DNA of 64,000 nt from Streptomyces sp. NBC_01244. Lineage in GTDB: Bacteria > Actinomycetota > Actinomycetes > Streptomycetales > Streptomycetaceae. The position numbers and the translations under genes are program-made. The notes below the pieces were generated by a model. That model searched no databases. It saw only the letters and a list, made by a program, of their open reading frames with translations, and was not told where the DNA came from. This document shows, in pieces, positions 34,032-43,548 of this stretch (positions are counted from its first letter, which is position 1; each line of letters begins with the position of its first letter). The stretch lies in NCBI RefSeq assembly GCF_035987325.1, contig NZ_CP108488.1:9362001-9426000 (forward strand). The letters run 5' to 3'.

Positions 34032-34559
34032 TCAGGAGCCTTCGAGCGGTCCGGCCTGATCCCATCCAGGCGCGCGCACGTCGATCGTGAGACTTCCCGG
34101 TCCGACCTCCTCACCGCAGGTCCGGCATGTCGACGTCAGATCGAGGTCGTGCTCGGCGTCATGTTCGGAGCCGGGCCCGCCGCGATGGAGGAAGGCGACT
34201 GGCGGAGTGTCCACCGCCCAGCGGTCGCCCCAGGCCAGCAGTGCGCGCATCACCGGTGCGAGATCGCGGCCGGCCTGCGTGAGGTGGTATTCGAAGCGCA
34301 AGGGGCGCTCGCTGTAGGCGCGGCGCTCGACCACGCCCGCCTCTTCCAGTGCGCGCAGTCTGGCGGCGAGGCGGTCGCGGGGGGCGCCGGTGTTGCGGAC
34401 GATCTGGTCGAAGCGCTGGTTGCCGTAGAAGATCTCGCGGATCGCCAGGAGGGCCCAGCGTTCGCCGACGAGTTGCAGCGCGGCGGCCACGGAGCACGGC
34501 CGACCGGGCACTTCGGGGTGCGGAACCGCGTTCTCGCCCTGCTTTGCGTTCGAGGTCAC
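34032..34559 (-). CDS. HxlR-family transcriptional regulator
   Basis: The 175-residue protein has the HxlR winged helix: CSVAAALQLVGERWALLAIR, then FDQIVRNTGAPRDRLAARLR and YSERPLRFEYHLTQAGRDL. The C-terminal extension has a CxxC pair (TSTCRTCGEEVG), as in many longer members. It is divergent from a DHA2-type MFS exporter, with two copies of TTTCAAACT between and into that gene, so it probably represses the exporter. Confidence 0.9.
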   Translation of the reverse strand: MTSNAKQGENAVPHPEVPGRPCSVAAALQLVGERWALLAIREIFYGNQRFDQIVRNTGAPRDRLAARLRALEEAGVVERRAYSERPLRFEYHLTQAGRDLAPVMRALLAWGDRWAVDTPPVAFLHRGGPGSEHDAEHDLDLTSTCRTCGEEVGPGSLTIDVRAPGWDQAGPLEGS

Positions 34560-34582
34560 GTCCCCATCCTCTCCCGAGTCCG

Positions 34583-34640
34583 TTGTGTTTTCAAACTTGC
34601 ACGGCTAGCCTCCGGCCCATGATAGTTGGAATTTCAAACT
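34583..34640 (+). promoter_or_regulatory. Promoter and repeats of the MFS gene; probable leaderless transcript
   Basis: TTGTGT (34583-34588) and TAGCCT (34606-34611) are 17 bp apart and place the +1 at the ATG of the MFS gene (34619). No ribosome-binding site is present, which fits leaderless translation. TTTCAAACT occurs at 34589-34597, in the promoter spacer, and again at 34632-34640, inside the first codons. It is a candidate HxlR site. Confidence 0.55.
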
Positions 34641-36058
34641 CACCAAGAGCGTCCCGAGCCGTGTTCGCGACGGTCGTGGCCGCGGTCTTCATGTCGAACC
34701 TCGACCTCTTCATCGTCAACGTGGCCCTTCCGGCGGTCGGCAGTTCGTTCGGAGGCAGCGGCCTCGGCTCGCTCTCCTGGGTCCTCAACGGCTACGCGAT
34801 CGTCTTCGCGGCGCTCCTCGTGGTCGCCGGCCGCGTCGCCGACCGCTCCGGCCACAAGCCGGTCTTCCTGACCGGATTGGCGGTGTTCACCCTCGCGTCG
34901 GTCGGCTGCGCGCTCGCTCCCAACATCGGGACGCTGGTCGTGGCACGGCTCGTGCAGGCCGCCGGCGCCGCGCTGCTGATGCCGACGTCGCTCGCGCTGC
35001 TGCTCGACACGACGCCCCCTGAGAAGCGCGCCGGGGCGGTGCGGGCCTGGGCGTCCATCGGCGGGATCGCCGCCGGACTCGGGCCGGTGGCCGGCGGGCT
35101 GCTGGTCGAAGCCGGGTGGCGCTGGGTGTTCATCGTCAACGTGCCCGTGGGGATCGCGGCGTTCGCGCTCGGTGTCAAGGTGCTGCCGTCACCCGGACGC
35201 GCCGGGGCGCAGAAAAGTCCGCTGCCCGACCTGTTCGGCGCCGCCCTGCTCACCGGATCGATCGCAACGCTCGCACTCGGCCTGGTCAAGGCTCCCGACT
35301 GGGGCTGGACGAGCGCCGGCACCCTCGGCGGCCTGGCCGCCGCGGTGCTGCTCGGCGTCTGGTTCGTCCTACGATCTGCCCGCCACCCCGCGCCGATCGT
35401 CGAGCTGCCACTGCTCCGGGTTCCGGCATTCGCATCCGCCGCGGCTTCCCTGACGCTGTTCACCATCGCGTTCGCCGGAATGCTCCTCGGCGCGGTGCTG
35501 TGGTGCCAGGGCGTGTGGGGCTACTCGGCTCTGCGCACCGGTTTGGCCATCGCGCCGGGCCCCTTGCTGGTGCCGCCGGTCGCGTTGCTGATCGGGCCCG
35601 CCGTCGCCAGATTCGGTGCGGGCCGCATCGCGCTGGCGGGAACGGTCCTGTTCGCGGCCGGCATCCTGTGGTGGGCCGCGACGCTCGACACCGGTTCGGC
35701 CTACGCGGCTTCGCTCCTGCCCGGCATGATGCTGACCGGCCTCGGTGTCGGCATGACGCTCCCGGTCCTGACCGGGGTGTCGGCGGCCGCCCTGCCGCCA
35801 GAGCGCTTCGCCACCGGCTCGGCCATCACCTCGATGGGCCGCCAGGTCGGCGCGGTCCTCGGCGTCGCGATCCTGGTCGGTGTCCTCGGCACCCCGCCCC
35901 CCGGACAAGCTGTGGTCGCGTTCCAGCACGGCTGGTACGCGATCGCCGCGGCGTCGCTGCTCGCCGCGTGCGCGACGGTCCCGCTCGTCCGCAAGCCGCG
36001 ACGGGCCGACCCCAAGGTGGCCGACGTCGCAGAGGCCGCGAAGGCCGGCACCACCTGA
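34619..36058 (+). CDS. MFS drug-efflux transporter, DHA2 (14-helix) type
   Basis: The 479-residue exporter shows motif D1-like NLDLFIVNVALPAVG in helix 1, motif A GRVADRSGHKPVFLTG, and motif C GIAAGLGPVAGGLLVEAGWR in helix 5. There are about 14 hydrophobic segments, as in the QacA/EmrB group that expels drugs with proton antiport. It starts at ATG 34619, which appears to coincide with the transcription start. A GTG at about codon 14 is an alternative. The divergent HxlR regulator suggests substrate-induced expression. The substrate is unknown. Confidence 0.9.
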   Translation: MIVGISNSPRASRAVFATVVAAVFMSNLDLFIVNVALPAVGSSFGGSGLGSLSWVLNGYAIVFAALLVVAGRVADRSGHKPVFLTGLAVFTLASVGCALAPNIGTLVVARLVQAAGAALLMPTSLALLLDTTPPEKRAGAVRAWASIGGIAAGLGPVAGGLLVEAGWRWVFIVNVPVGIAAFALGVKVLPSPGRAGAQKSPLPDLFGAALLTGSIATLALGLVKAPDWGWTSAGTLGGLAAAVLLGVWFVLRSARHPAPIVELPLLRVPAFASAAASLTLFTIAFAGMLLGAVLWCQGVWGYSALRTGLAIAPGPLLVPPVALLIGPAVARFGAGRIALAGTVLFAAGILWWAATLDTGSAYAASLLPGMMLTGLGVGMTLPVLTGVSAAALPPERFATGSAITSMGRQVGAVLGVAILVGVLGTPPPGQAVVAFQHGWYAIAAASLLAACATVPLVRKPRRADPKVADVAEAAKAGTT

Positions 36059-36600
36059 GAACCGGGTCCCGTCCTCGATGGACGGTTCCGTTCGGGATCG
36101 GGCTGCCGGCGGATGCGCTGTGAGGGAGTCGACGGCTGTCTCACCACGGCGTTCAGCGCGAGGCAGCCGGCCAGTAGCAAGGTCCGCGCTGTCCCGTGCG
36201 CGCTGGGCCCGTTCCGCGATGAGTCGGCGAAAGCCGGCCGGCGCGTAGCGCTCCCCGGCGGCCGAGCCGGGTCCTACTCCGGCTGTCGTGCGTTCGGTGC
36301 CTGCGCGCTTCGATCCTGGCCTCGCGCGCTCTCGGTCCGGCGTGACGCCCGGCCCTCGGCCAGGTCTGGTTCGGTGCCGGTCATGACGCAGATGATGGTG
36401 CTGTCCGATTCGGACGGCGCATGAGTCCGGGGAAAAGCCGCCGCGAATGTCATGGCGGCTGGTCGGGTGAAGAAGGTAACCGGCCGGGCTCCGTACCCGT
36501 CACCAGGCGGCGTGCGCTGTCGGCCCCGGCCGTCGGGCATGATCTGGGGGAGGGGTGGGACGGGGGAGCGCCGTTCCGAACAACCGGCTGGGGGCACGGT
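36059..36600. other. Intergenic, nothing convincing
   Basis: A minus-strand frame near 36060-36250 reads FRRLIAERAQRARDSADLAT with protein-like character but no recognisable family or start. The remainder looks non-coding. The 3' end carries the GGGGG ribosome-binding site of the next gene. Confidence 0.35.
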
Positions 36601-37188
36601 ATGGAGTGGGGGACGTTGGTCGCCACACTGGGCGGCGGTCTGATTGCGATGGCGGGGACGGTGCTGGCCGACCGCTTGCGCACCCGCCAGGAACACCGCC
36701 GCGGTCTTCAGGCGCGCCGCCGGGACGTGTACACGGAGTTCATTGCGGCAGCGGGCGCGGCCCATACCGAACTGCGCCGCCTCGCCCAGCACGGAGCCGA
36801 GGCGACTGGCCTGGAGGAAGCAAGCCGGCTGGCGCTGACGGACGCCCGCATCTACGAGGTGCGCGAGCGCCTTTTCCTCGATGCCAGCGCCCGGATCGCG
36901 GCTGCGGGCCAGAGGATGTTCGAATGTCTGCGTGCCCTGCGGCGGACGGTCGCCGCGGGCGCCAGCATCTCGACCCCTGCCTTCCACGACATCTACCACC
37001 CCTACCTGGAAGCCGTCTGGGCCTACCGTCAGGCCGTCCGCAACGAGCTCGAGGGCCATGCCCTCGCCCCGGCCGACTTCGGCTGGTCCGTGTGGGATGG
37101 CCGCGAGCGCTGCGCGCAGTGCGGGGGACGCCCGGCGGTCACGGCGTCCGGGTCGGGGGCGGGAACCGTTCGGCATGATCGTGCGTGA
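36601..37188 (+). CDS. Membrane-anchored helical protein, unknown function
   Basis: The 195-residue protein starts at ATG 36601. An N-terminal membrane helix (EWGTLVATLGGGLIAMAGTV) is followed by a long Arg/Glu-rich helical domain (RRDVYTEFIAAAGAAHTELR, then LALTDARIYEVRERLFLDAS). The C-terminus has RCAQCGG. This layout of a single helix plus cytoplasmic coiled helices recurs in streptomycete hypothetical proteins. Function is not known. The next gene starts 37 bases later on the same strand. Confidence 0.68.
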   Translation: MEWGTLVATLGGGLIAMAGTVLADRLRTRQEHRRGLQARRRDVYTEFIAAAGAAHTELRRLAQHGAEATGLEEASRLALTDARIYEVRERLFLDASARIAAAGQRMFECLRALRRTVAAGASISTPAFHDIYHPYLEAVWAYRQAVRNELEGHALAPADFGWSVWDGRERCAQCGGRPAVTASGSGAGTVRHDRA

Positions 37189-37225
37189 GTTCTTGATGGG
37201 CAGTCGGCTGGTGGAGGGGAATCTG

Positions 37226-37795
37226 ATGACGTCGCGGGCGATGGTGAGCGTGGCAGCGGTATCGGCATGCGTGGCGCTGCTGACGTGCGGGTGTGGTCCG
37301 GACGAAGCAAAGGAGGACGCCGGCGCGAAGCCGTCGCTGCCGTCCGCGTCCACACCTGCGAACGTACCCTCGGGCACGCCGTCGGCCTCCGCCGCAACCG
37401 GGCAGCCTTCGGCCGTTGTGACCGCTGACCTGCCCGCACCCAGAACGAAGGAGCGCGCGATCCAGCGGTACGAGCAGTACCTTCACGGCCTCGGTCGTGA
37501 GGACATCGGGACGGTCTGCGAGGTGGCAGGGCCAGGAGCGAAGAAGGCAGAGGATCAGGGGTTCGGTCCGTGTACGACGACGTACGCGATCGTGTTCCAG
37601 ATGATTTCACCCGAGCAGAAGAAGGCCCTGCAAACCGCGACGGTCGATCCGCAGCGTGTTCAGGTGCGCACGCTCGACTCGATCGAAATGCCGCTCGAAG
37701 CGGTCAGGTCCTCCGCCACCTTCTCCGAGGAAGACCTCGGCAGCTACGTGCTCGAATATCTCAAGGACGACTACTACATCACCGACGGGAAGTAA
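37226..37795 (+). CDS. Lipoprotein, unknown function
   Basis: The 189-residue protein starts at ATG 37226, six bases after GGAGGGG. The signal is AMVSVAAVSACVALLTCGCG, with lipidation probably at the Cys of LTCGC. A Ser/Pro/Ala-rich linker (about 35-70) leads to a folded part (KERAIQRYEQYLHGLGREDI, EVAGPGAKKAEDQGFGPC) ending in YLKDDYYITDGK. The C-terminal domain looks like a small SnoaL/NTF2-like or DUF4878-type fold, but that is a guess. A hairpin terminator follows at once. Confidence 0.7.
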   Translation: MTSRAMVSVAAVSACVALLTCGCGPDEAKEDAGAKPSLPSASTPANVPSGTPSASAATGQPSAVVTADLPAPRTKERAIQRYEQYLHGLGREDIGTVCEVAGPGAKKAEDQGFGPCTTTYAIVFQMISPEQKKALQTATVDPQRVQVRTLDSIEMPLEAVRSSATFSEEDLGSYVLEYLKDDYYITDGK

Positions 37796-37797
37796 CT

Positions 37798-37822
37798 CTC
37801 CAGCGGCGGAGACCCGCTGGAG
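37798..37822 (+). terminator. Hairpin terminator after lipoprotein
   Basis: CTCCAGCGG (37798-37806) and CCGCTGGAG (37814-37822) form a perfect 9-bp stem with a 7-base loop, two bases after the TAA stop codon. The rest of the gap to 38117 shows no recognised gene. Confidence 0.75.
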
Positions 37823-38117
37823 ATTCCAGGCTGCCGAGGCCGAATGGCCGGCGCCCGGTCCGGCCGGTGATCACGCCGGCAGGGCCCACGGGGTGCTGGA
37901 ACAGGCCGGGGAAGGCTGGCTGCGCGCCGTCGTGATGCGCGGAGCCGGCCGGGCTGGTTCTCCTACCCACGGCTGGGACGTCAGGAGCCGGAAAGTGCGC
38001 GGCAGTCGGTACCACGCGCGTTCGTACGCTCGTTCTTTGACCTCATGTCGCTGCGGAGTGCTTGCCGGTGGGGAAAATGCGGTGCGTGCTGGAACCAAGC
38101 TGGTCAGACTCGCTGAC

Positions 38118-38528
38118 ATGACCGAGAAGATCACCCGCATCAACCCCGAGCAGCTGCATGAGACGCCCGGCTACCACCACATCACCGTGGTGGAGGCAGG
38201 CCGTACCGCCTATCTGGCGGGTCAGTGCCCGCTTGATCCGAATGGTGACCTCGTCGGTTCCGGTTCCCTCGAGACGCAGGTCGACCAGGTCGTCGCGAAC
38301 GCGATCACTGCCCTGGCAGCGGTGAGTGCCCAGCCTGAACATGTGGTGAGGTCAGTGATCTACGTGCGAAGCAATGAGAGGGACATTCTCGGAGCCGCAT
38401 GGCGTGGGCTCACCGAGTCTGCCCTGGGTCCGGCATTCACCACCGCCAGCACGCTCTTGGGCGTCACCCAGCTGGGCTTTGCGGGACAGCTCGTCGAGGT
38501 GGACCTCACCGTAGCGCTGCCTGACTGA
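38118..38528 (+). CDS. RidA/YjgF-family protein
   Basis: The 136-residue protein is of the Rid family (trimeric barrel). It has AYLAGQCPLDPNGDLVGSG, the QVDQVVANAITALAAV helix, VRSVIYVRSNERD and the C-terminal VEVDLTVALPD. The Arg of VIYVRS is at the position that anchors substrate carboxylates in RidA, where it supports enamine/imine hydrolysis. It may therefore be active, although many paralogues have other roles. ATG 38118 has no good ribosome-binding site. There is no linked pathway gene. Confidence 0.85.
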   Translation: MTEKITRINPEQLHETPGYHHITVVEAGRTAYLAGQCPLDPNGDLVGSGSLETQVDQVVANAITALAAVSAQPEHVVRSVIYVRSNERDILGAAWRGLTESALGPAFTTASTLLGVTQLGFAGQLVEVDLTVALPD

Positions 38529-38627
38529 CTTCGAACGGTGTGTCGAACTAGGGCGTGTTGTGAAAGTGGATCAAGGAAGTGGGCAATCACGTGTCGCGGA
38601 GCCGGGTCGACTGACATACTCCGCGCC

Positions 38628-39089
38628 GTGACGATTCACCACAGCTCCGGCCCGACACTGACCATTGACGAGCGCGACATCGAGCTCGACGACCGACTGA
38701 CCGAGGAACTCATCGCCTTCAACACGGCCGCCACCGGCGTGTCTGACCGCGGTACGTTCTCGGCCAAGGTCACCGATGAAGCGGGTGAACTGGTCGCCGG
38801 GCTAACCGCATGGACCTGGGGCACTCTGTGCGGCATCGAGCTGCTGTGGGTTCGCGACGACAGCCGCAAGGACGGCTGGGGCAGCACGATCCTGCGGGCA
38901 GCAGAGACGGAGGCACAGCGACGCGGTTGCGATCGCGTCGCCGTCTCCACTTTCACGTTCCAGGCCCCCGGTTTCTACCAGCGCCACGGCTATGTCGAGA
39001 CCGGTCGGATCCCGGGCATCCCTGGAGGCCACGCGGACGTGCACCTGCTCAAGTCGCTGACCGGCTCGGCACCCTCGCGCCAGTTCTAG
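38628..39089 (+). CDS. GNAT-family N-acetyltransferase
   Basis: The 153-residue GNAT shows the acetyl-CoA loop in DDSRKDGWGSTILRAAE (RxxGxG-like) and a C-terminal motif B region FTFQAPGFYQRHGYVETGRI. GTG 38628 lies seven bases after a CATACT -10-like box (38615-38620), with no ribosome-binding site, so the message may be leaderless. The acceptor substrate is unknown. Confidence 0.85.
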   Translation: MTIHHSSGPTLTIDERDIELDDRLTEELIAFNTAATGVSDRGTFSAKVTDEAGELVAGLTAWTWGTLCGIELLWVRDDSRKDGWGSTILRAAETEAQRRGCDRVAVSTFTFQAPGFYQRHGYVETGRIPGIPGGHADVHLLKSLTGSAPSRQF

Positions 39090-39259
39090 ACGTACTGGGC
39101 ACAGCCATTCGGCTTAGGAGTACGGGCAGTCCGGTAGGAATCTGGTCGCGTCCCGGCTGCGCTGACGGTCGAGTACCGCCAGTGCTGTGACCGGGAAGGT
39201 TCGTCGGGTTACTTGTGGTGCCGTTTGGAAATGCTTTCCCGGACCAGTGGGGAGGCGGG

Positions 39260-39397
39260 ATGGCGCAACCGGTCCGGCTTCGCCGGCTCACCGGGCAGGA
39301 GGGCCGGAAACTCCCGCACATCGTCCGGCGGGGCAGCACGAGTTCGGTTCGGTCCCGGCGGGCGATGATGACCTACGCGTCCTGGGCGGCGTCCTGA
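39260..39397 (+). pseudogene. IS630-family transposase N-terminal fragment
   Basis: From ATG 39260 the frame reads MAQPVRLRRLTGQEGRKLPH, then IVRRGSTSSVRSRRAMMTYA, then soon stops. This is the N-terminus of streptomycete IS630-type transposases (MAQPVRVRRLTDQEG..., IVRRG...SVR.RRA). The helix-turn-helix continuation and DDE domain are missing. No terminal repeats were recognised in the 550-base gap around it, which holds nothing else besides a terminator. Confidence 0.72.
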
Positions 39398-39571
39398 CCC
39401 TTCACGGAAGCTCGGCACCGTTGTTCTGAACCCGTAGACGTGCCACCGGTGGATCCTGTGCTGTCACTGTTCCTCCATCACCCAAGACCCTCCTGTCCCA
39501 GCAGAGTACGCAAGTGCCCCCTCAGCGGAACCGGCGAACCTTTCCGGTCACAGCACTGGCGGACACGGGAA

Positions 39572-39617
39572 ACGGCCCCGTCCGGCACCGCCCCTGTGCG
39601 GTGTCGGACCGGGCCGT
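39572..39617 (-). terminator. Hairpin downstream of the PI-PLC gene
   Basis: ACGGCCCCGTCCGGCACCGC pairs with GCGGTGTCGGACCGGGCCGT, with one internal bulge and a short CCCTGT loop. It lies 22 bases beyond the stop of the minus-strand phospholipase gene. Confidence 0.65.
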
Positions 39618-39639
39618 CCGGTCGTGCGTCGGTCCGTCG

Positions 39640-41109
39640 TCAGCGCTTGGGGCAGGCGGCCTGGGTGACCTTGCCTGCCTTGGCCGTCGACGTGCCGGGG
39701 TCCAGGGTCAGGCACTTGCCGGTCCACTGGTTGATGAAGTAGTAGCCGTGTGACTGGCCGTTGCTGTCGGTGTTGGTCGGCATGACGTTCCACAGCTGGC
39801 TGCCGGAGAACCACTTGGTCTCGCAGGGCCACCAGAAGAGCTGCGTGCCGTCGCCGGGCGGGGTCCCGTTGTTGTACGGAACGGTCAGGCAGGAGCCGTT
39901 GCCCGCCTTGATCCAGTAGTGGCCCTTGCCGTCGTAGTTCGGCTTGGTGGCCGTCCACTGGTGGCTGCTCGGCGCCGGGTTCGCGCAGGCCCGCTGCGTG
40001 ACCAGGCCGCCGGAGCCGTCGGGGAACTCTTCGCCGCGCACCATGCAGCGGTTGGTGCCGTAGGTGCTGACGTACTGCTTGGCGTCGTTGACGGTCCACA
40101 CCGCCGGGTCGGGCTCGAAGACGTAGTTGTCGCGGTTGAGCCCGTCGACCACCGACACGGGGGTGAGGCCCGAGTTGTCGGAGAGCTGGTAGTGGTCCAC
40201 CGCGACGAAGTTCGGGTTGCGGCCGCCCGCGGCGGGCCGGCACGACTTCTCGATCCGGCTCTTGAGCTGGGCGCCGTTGTCGATCTTGGCGTAGGCCTTC
40301 GGGTCGAGGTTGTCCGAGCTGAACTGGTTCATGGTGAACAGCGGGGTGAGGCCTGTCGTCCCCGGCATCGGGTTCGTGCTGAGCGGATTGTCGTTCCGCG
40401 ACTCGCAGCCGAACGGCTGCCCCTTGCCGTAGCTGTACCGGTTCTCCACGGTGTGCGACCAGGTGTTCATCAGGGTGCCGGAGCCGGCGGCCACGTCGCC
40501 CCAGCTGTCCTGGAAGATCACCAGGCGCTGGTTGGCGGAGACCATGTCCTTCAGCCGCGGCCAGTTGCTGCTGAAGATGCCCCAGTCGTTCTGGTCGAAG
40601 AGCATCTTGCCGGCGCCCTTGGCGTCCAGCAGGTCCGTGATGGTCTTGCTCAGCGTCTCGCGGCTCGCGTAGTTCTCCAGGAAGATCGTCACCACCTCCT
40701 GCGGGTTCTTCTGCAGGAAGTTCACGACGGTCAGCAGCGCGGAGTTGAACTGCTCGTAGCACAGGGCCGTTCCGCCGTGGCACAGCTCGACGGGACCGGT
40801 GCCCTTGGGGTCGTACGTGTCGAGCATCAGTCCGCGCACCCCGCCCTCGAGCTGCTCCTTGATGCTCTGCGACTGGTTCGGCGGAACCGGCCAGTGCATG
40901 TCGGTGTTGGCGTAGGCGTTGTGCGAGGTCACGAACGACCACTGGTGGTAGCGCGCGTTCCCGTACTTGCTGCTCGCCGCCACCGCCCCCGTGGGGGCCG
41001 TCAGCACCGAGGCCAGGACGAGGAGCGCGAGCACCGGCAGGGCGAGCAGGCGCAGCAGGCGAGCACGGCGGTCGGCGCCCGGACGGGGCGCGGTACCACT
41101 GGTTCTCAT
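39640..41109 (-). CDS. Secreted PI-PLC X-domain phosphodiesterase with ricin-B lectin domain
   Basis: The 489-residue protein starts at ATG 41109 with AGGGGA upstream. A signal peptide ends near residue 45 (LTAPTGAVAASS). The catalytic domain has H63 in SFVTSHNAYAN and H111 in VELCHGG, the two general acid/base histidines of PI-PLC. VRGLMLDTYD lies between them and FQDSWGD further on. Residues ~345-489 form a ricin-B-type lectin (NRCMVRGEEF, GSCLTVPYNNGTPP, GKCLTLDPGTS). I infer an extracellular enzyme that binds glycans and cleaves phosphatidylinositol or a related head group. Confidence 0.87.
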   Translation of the reverse strand: MRTSGTAPRPGADRRARLLRLLALPVLALLVLASVLTAPTGAVAASSKYGNARYHQWSFVTSHNAYANTDMHWPVPPNQSQSIKEQLEGGVRGLMLDTYDPKGTGPVELCHGGTALCYEQFNSALLTVVNFLQKNPQEVVTIFLENYASRETLSKTITDLLDAKGAGKMLFDQNDWGIFSSNWPRLKDMVSANQRLVIFQDSWGDVAAGSGTLMNTWSHTVENRYSYGKGQPFGCESRNDNPLSTNPMPGTTGLTPLFTMNQFSSDNLDPKAYAKIDNGAQLKSRIEKSCRPAAGGRNPNFVAVDHYQLSDNSGLTPVSVVDGLNRDNYVFEPDPAVWTVNDAKQYVSTYGTNRCMVRGEEFPDGSGGLVTQRACANPAPSSHQWTATKPNYDGKGHYWIKAGNGSCLTVPYNNGTPPGDGTQLFWWPCETKWFSGSQLWNVMPTNTDSNGQSHGYYFINQWTGKCLTLDPGTSTAKAGKVTQAACPKR

Positions 41110-41408
41110 TGTGAATTTCCCCTGGTAGAAGCGGCCGCAGGCGTCCGCGGGCACGGTACGGCGGCGACCGGGCGTACGGAAGTCCCCCGCGTCCGGCGTG
41201 CAGCCGCACGCGCGAGCGCGGGCGGAGCGGCGACGGACCGGCCCCGGGCGGGGGCTGGTCGGGCTCCTTCCCGGGTCGCCCCAGCCAACCGCGGCCGACC
41301 GATCCGGACCAGGCAGTTCCACCGGCAGAAGTACGGTCCGGCATACTTTTGCCGGACGAAAGGACCGGCGGACCGGCCGGTCCGCGCAGCACCGGGGGAC
41401 AAGCGGGC

Positions 41409-43399
41409 ATGGGGACGGACACACCGGCCACCGGCGGGTTCGGCGAGCACCTGCTCCGCCTGCGCATGGACGCCGATCAGAGCCAGGAGGAGCTGGCGCA
41501 CGCCGCGGGGGTGAGCGTGCGGGCCCTGTCGAACATGGAGCGCGGCCGGTCCCGGGGGCCGCAGCGGCGCACCGTGGCGGCCCTGGCCGCGGCGCTGGGG
41601 CTGGACGCGACCGGCACCGAGGAACTGGAACGGGCCGCCCGCCGGGGACGGCCCCGCGCGCGTCGGGCCGGGGGTGAGCCGGCAGCCGGCTCGTACGCGG
41701 ACACCGGCCCGGCGGGGGAGGCCGATGGGAAGCCGGCTGTCGGGCCTTCCGAAGGCGCGGGCCCGGCGGGCGCCACCGCCCCGGACCCCGCCCCGGACCC
41801 CTCCTTCCGCCACACCCTCGCGCTCCCGCGCGACCTGCGCGACTTCACCGCACGCGGGCCCGCCCTGGCGCGGCTGGCGGCCCTGGCCGAGGAGTGCGAC
41901 CCCGACCGTCCGCCGGTGGCGGTGGTCTGCGGGCAGCCCGGCCTGGGCAAGACCGCCTTCGCCGTGCACGCCGCCCACACCCTGGCACCCCACTTTCCCG
42001 ACGGGCAGTTCCACCTCGACCTACACGGCATGGACCTGCAACCCACCCCGGTCGCCTCGACACCCTGAAGGCCGGGTCACTCGAGGTCCGGGCCGCCTTC
42101 GCCCTCTCCTACCGGCAACTGAGCCCGCAGGCACGGACCGTCTTTCGGCGCTCCTGCCTGGCCGACGGCCCTGACTTCAGCCCCCAGACCGCCGCCCTGC
42201 TGACCGACCTGCCCACCCGCAGGGCCGCCCGGCATGCCGAGGACCTGGTCGACGCCGGCCTCCTGCAGTCCCACCCCACCGCTGACCGCTACCGCTACCA
42301 CGACCTCCTGCGCCTGTTCGCCGCCGAGCAGTTGGCCGAGGAAGACGGGCCCGAAGAGATCGCAGCCGCCGAGGACCGGGCTGCCCGCTGGACGCTGCGC
42401 CGGGCCACCGCCGCCGCCCTGCACTTCGAGGCCGAGTACGGGTCGGCCGCCGACCAGGGTGACGCGGAAGGCGACCCCGACCCGGCCACCGCGCCGGTCG
42501 GCCGCGACCGGGCCCGGGCCTGGCTGGAGGAGGAACGGGCCCAGTGGCTCGGGGCCCTGCGCCACGCCCAGTCGACCGGCCGTCACCGGCAGGTCGTCGA
42601 CGCGGCGGAGGCGATGCACTGGTTCTCCGACGCCACCATGGACTGGGAGCTGTGGGCCGAGGTGTTCCGGCGGGCCGCCGACTCCGCCCGGGCGCTGGGC
42701 AGCACCCGTGAGGTGGCCGTGCAGCTGAACTACCTCGCCTGGGCCCGCAACATGTGCGTCTTCGACTACGTCGGAGCGCTGGCTGCCGCGGACACCGCTC
42801 TGGAGGCGGCCCGGGAGGCGGGCGACGAGCTCCAGGTGGGCTGGGCTCTGGGGTACGGCGCGGGGGCGCTCCAACGGCTCGGCCGGATCGGGGAGGCCGT
42901 CACCCGTCTGAGGTTGTCGGTCGCCCAGTTCGCCGGGCTGTCCTGTGGCGAGAGCAGGCTGGCCGAACTCACCGCCCTCAACGCGCTGGGCCAGGTCCTG
43001 CGCCTGGACGGCCGGCCCGAGGAAGCACTGGCCATCCACCGCCGCAGCGAGACGCTCTGCCGGGCGGGCATCCCGGGGCGGCCGACCGCAGTGAGCAATT
43101 CCTACCTGGCCCTGGTCAGCCAGAACGTCGGCAACGACCTGGCCGCGCTCGGCCGGTGGAGCGAGGCGGAAGCCCCGCTGCGTGAGGTGCTGACCCTTCG
43201 TGCGGCGAACCCGATGTCCTTCTGGAGCGAGACCGCCCGGCTCGAGCTGGGCGTCGTCCTGCGTCACCTCGGCCGGCACGAGGAGGCCCGGGAAACCCTG
43301 AAGGCCGCCCACGAAGCTCTGGTCCGGCTGAACCACCCCCGGCAGCTCGAAGCCGCCGCCGAGCTCAGCACCCTGGAATCCGCCGCCAGCACCGCTTGA
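41409..43399 (+). pseudogene. AfsR-like XRE/NB-ARC/TPR regulator with internal deletion
   Basis: ATG 41409 begins an XRE helix-turn-helix (LRLRMDADQSQEELAHAAGV, SVRALSNMERGRSRGPQRRT), then a linker and an NB-ARC P-loop VCGQPGLGKTAFAVHAAHT. Shortly after HLDLHGMDLQPTPVA the frame stops at 42068. In the next frame, from about 42063, the text resumes at LKAGSLEVRAAFALSYRQLS (the winged-helix end of NB-ARC) and continues through a TPR domain to 43399. Roughly 200 residues covering Walker B and the sensor motifs are missing. The gene cannot make a working NTPase, although a downstream TPR piece might be translated. Confidence 0.82.
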
Positions 43400-43548
43400 A
43401 GAGTGTTTTGTTCCATGGGGGTATGGAGCGGGTATGGAGAACGCCTTGTGGACAGACTCTCGGTCGACTTCCGTGCAACCATTTGGCCGCTCGTGGGTCT
43501 CAGCCGGTGAGGTGCATGGTGCGCCTGATGTTTCCGGGAGGAATGTCC

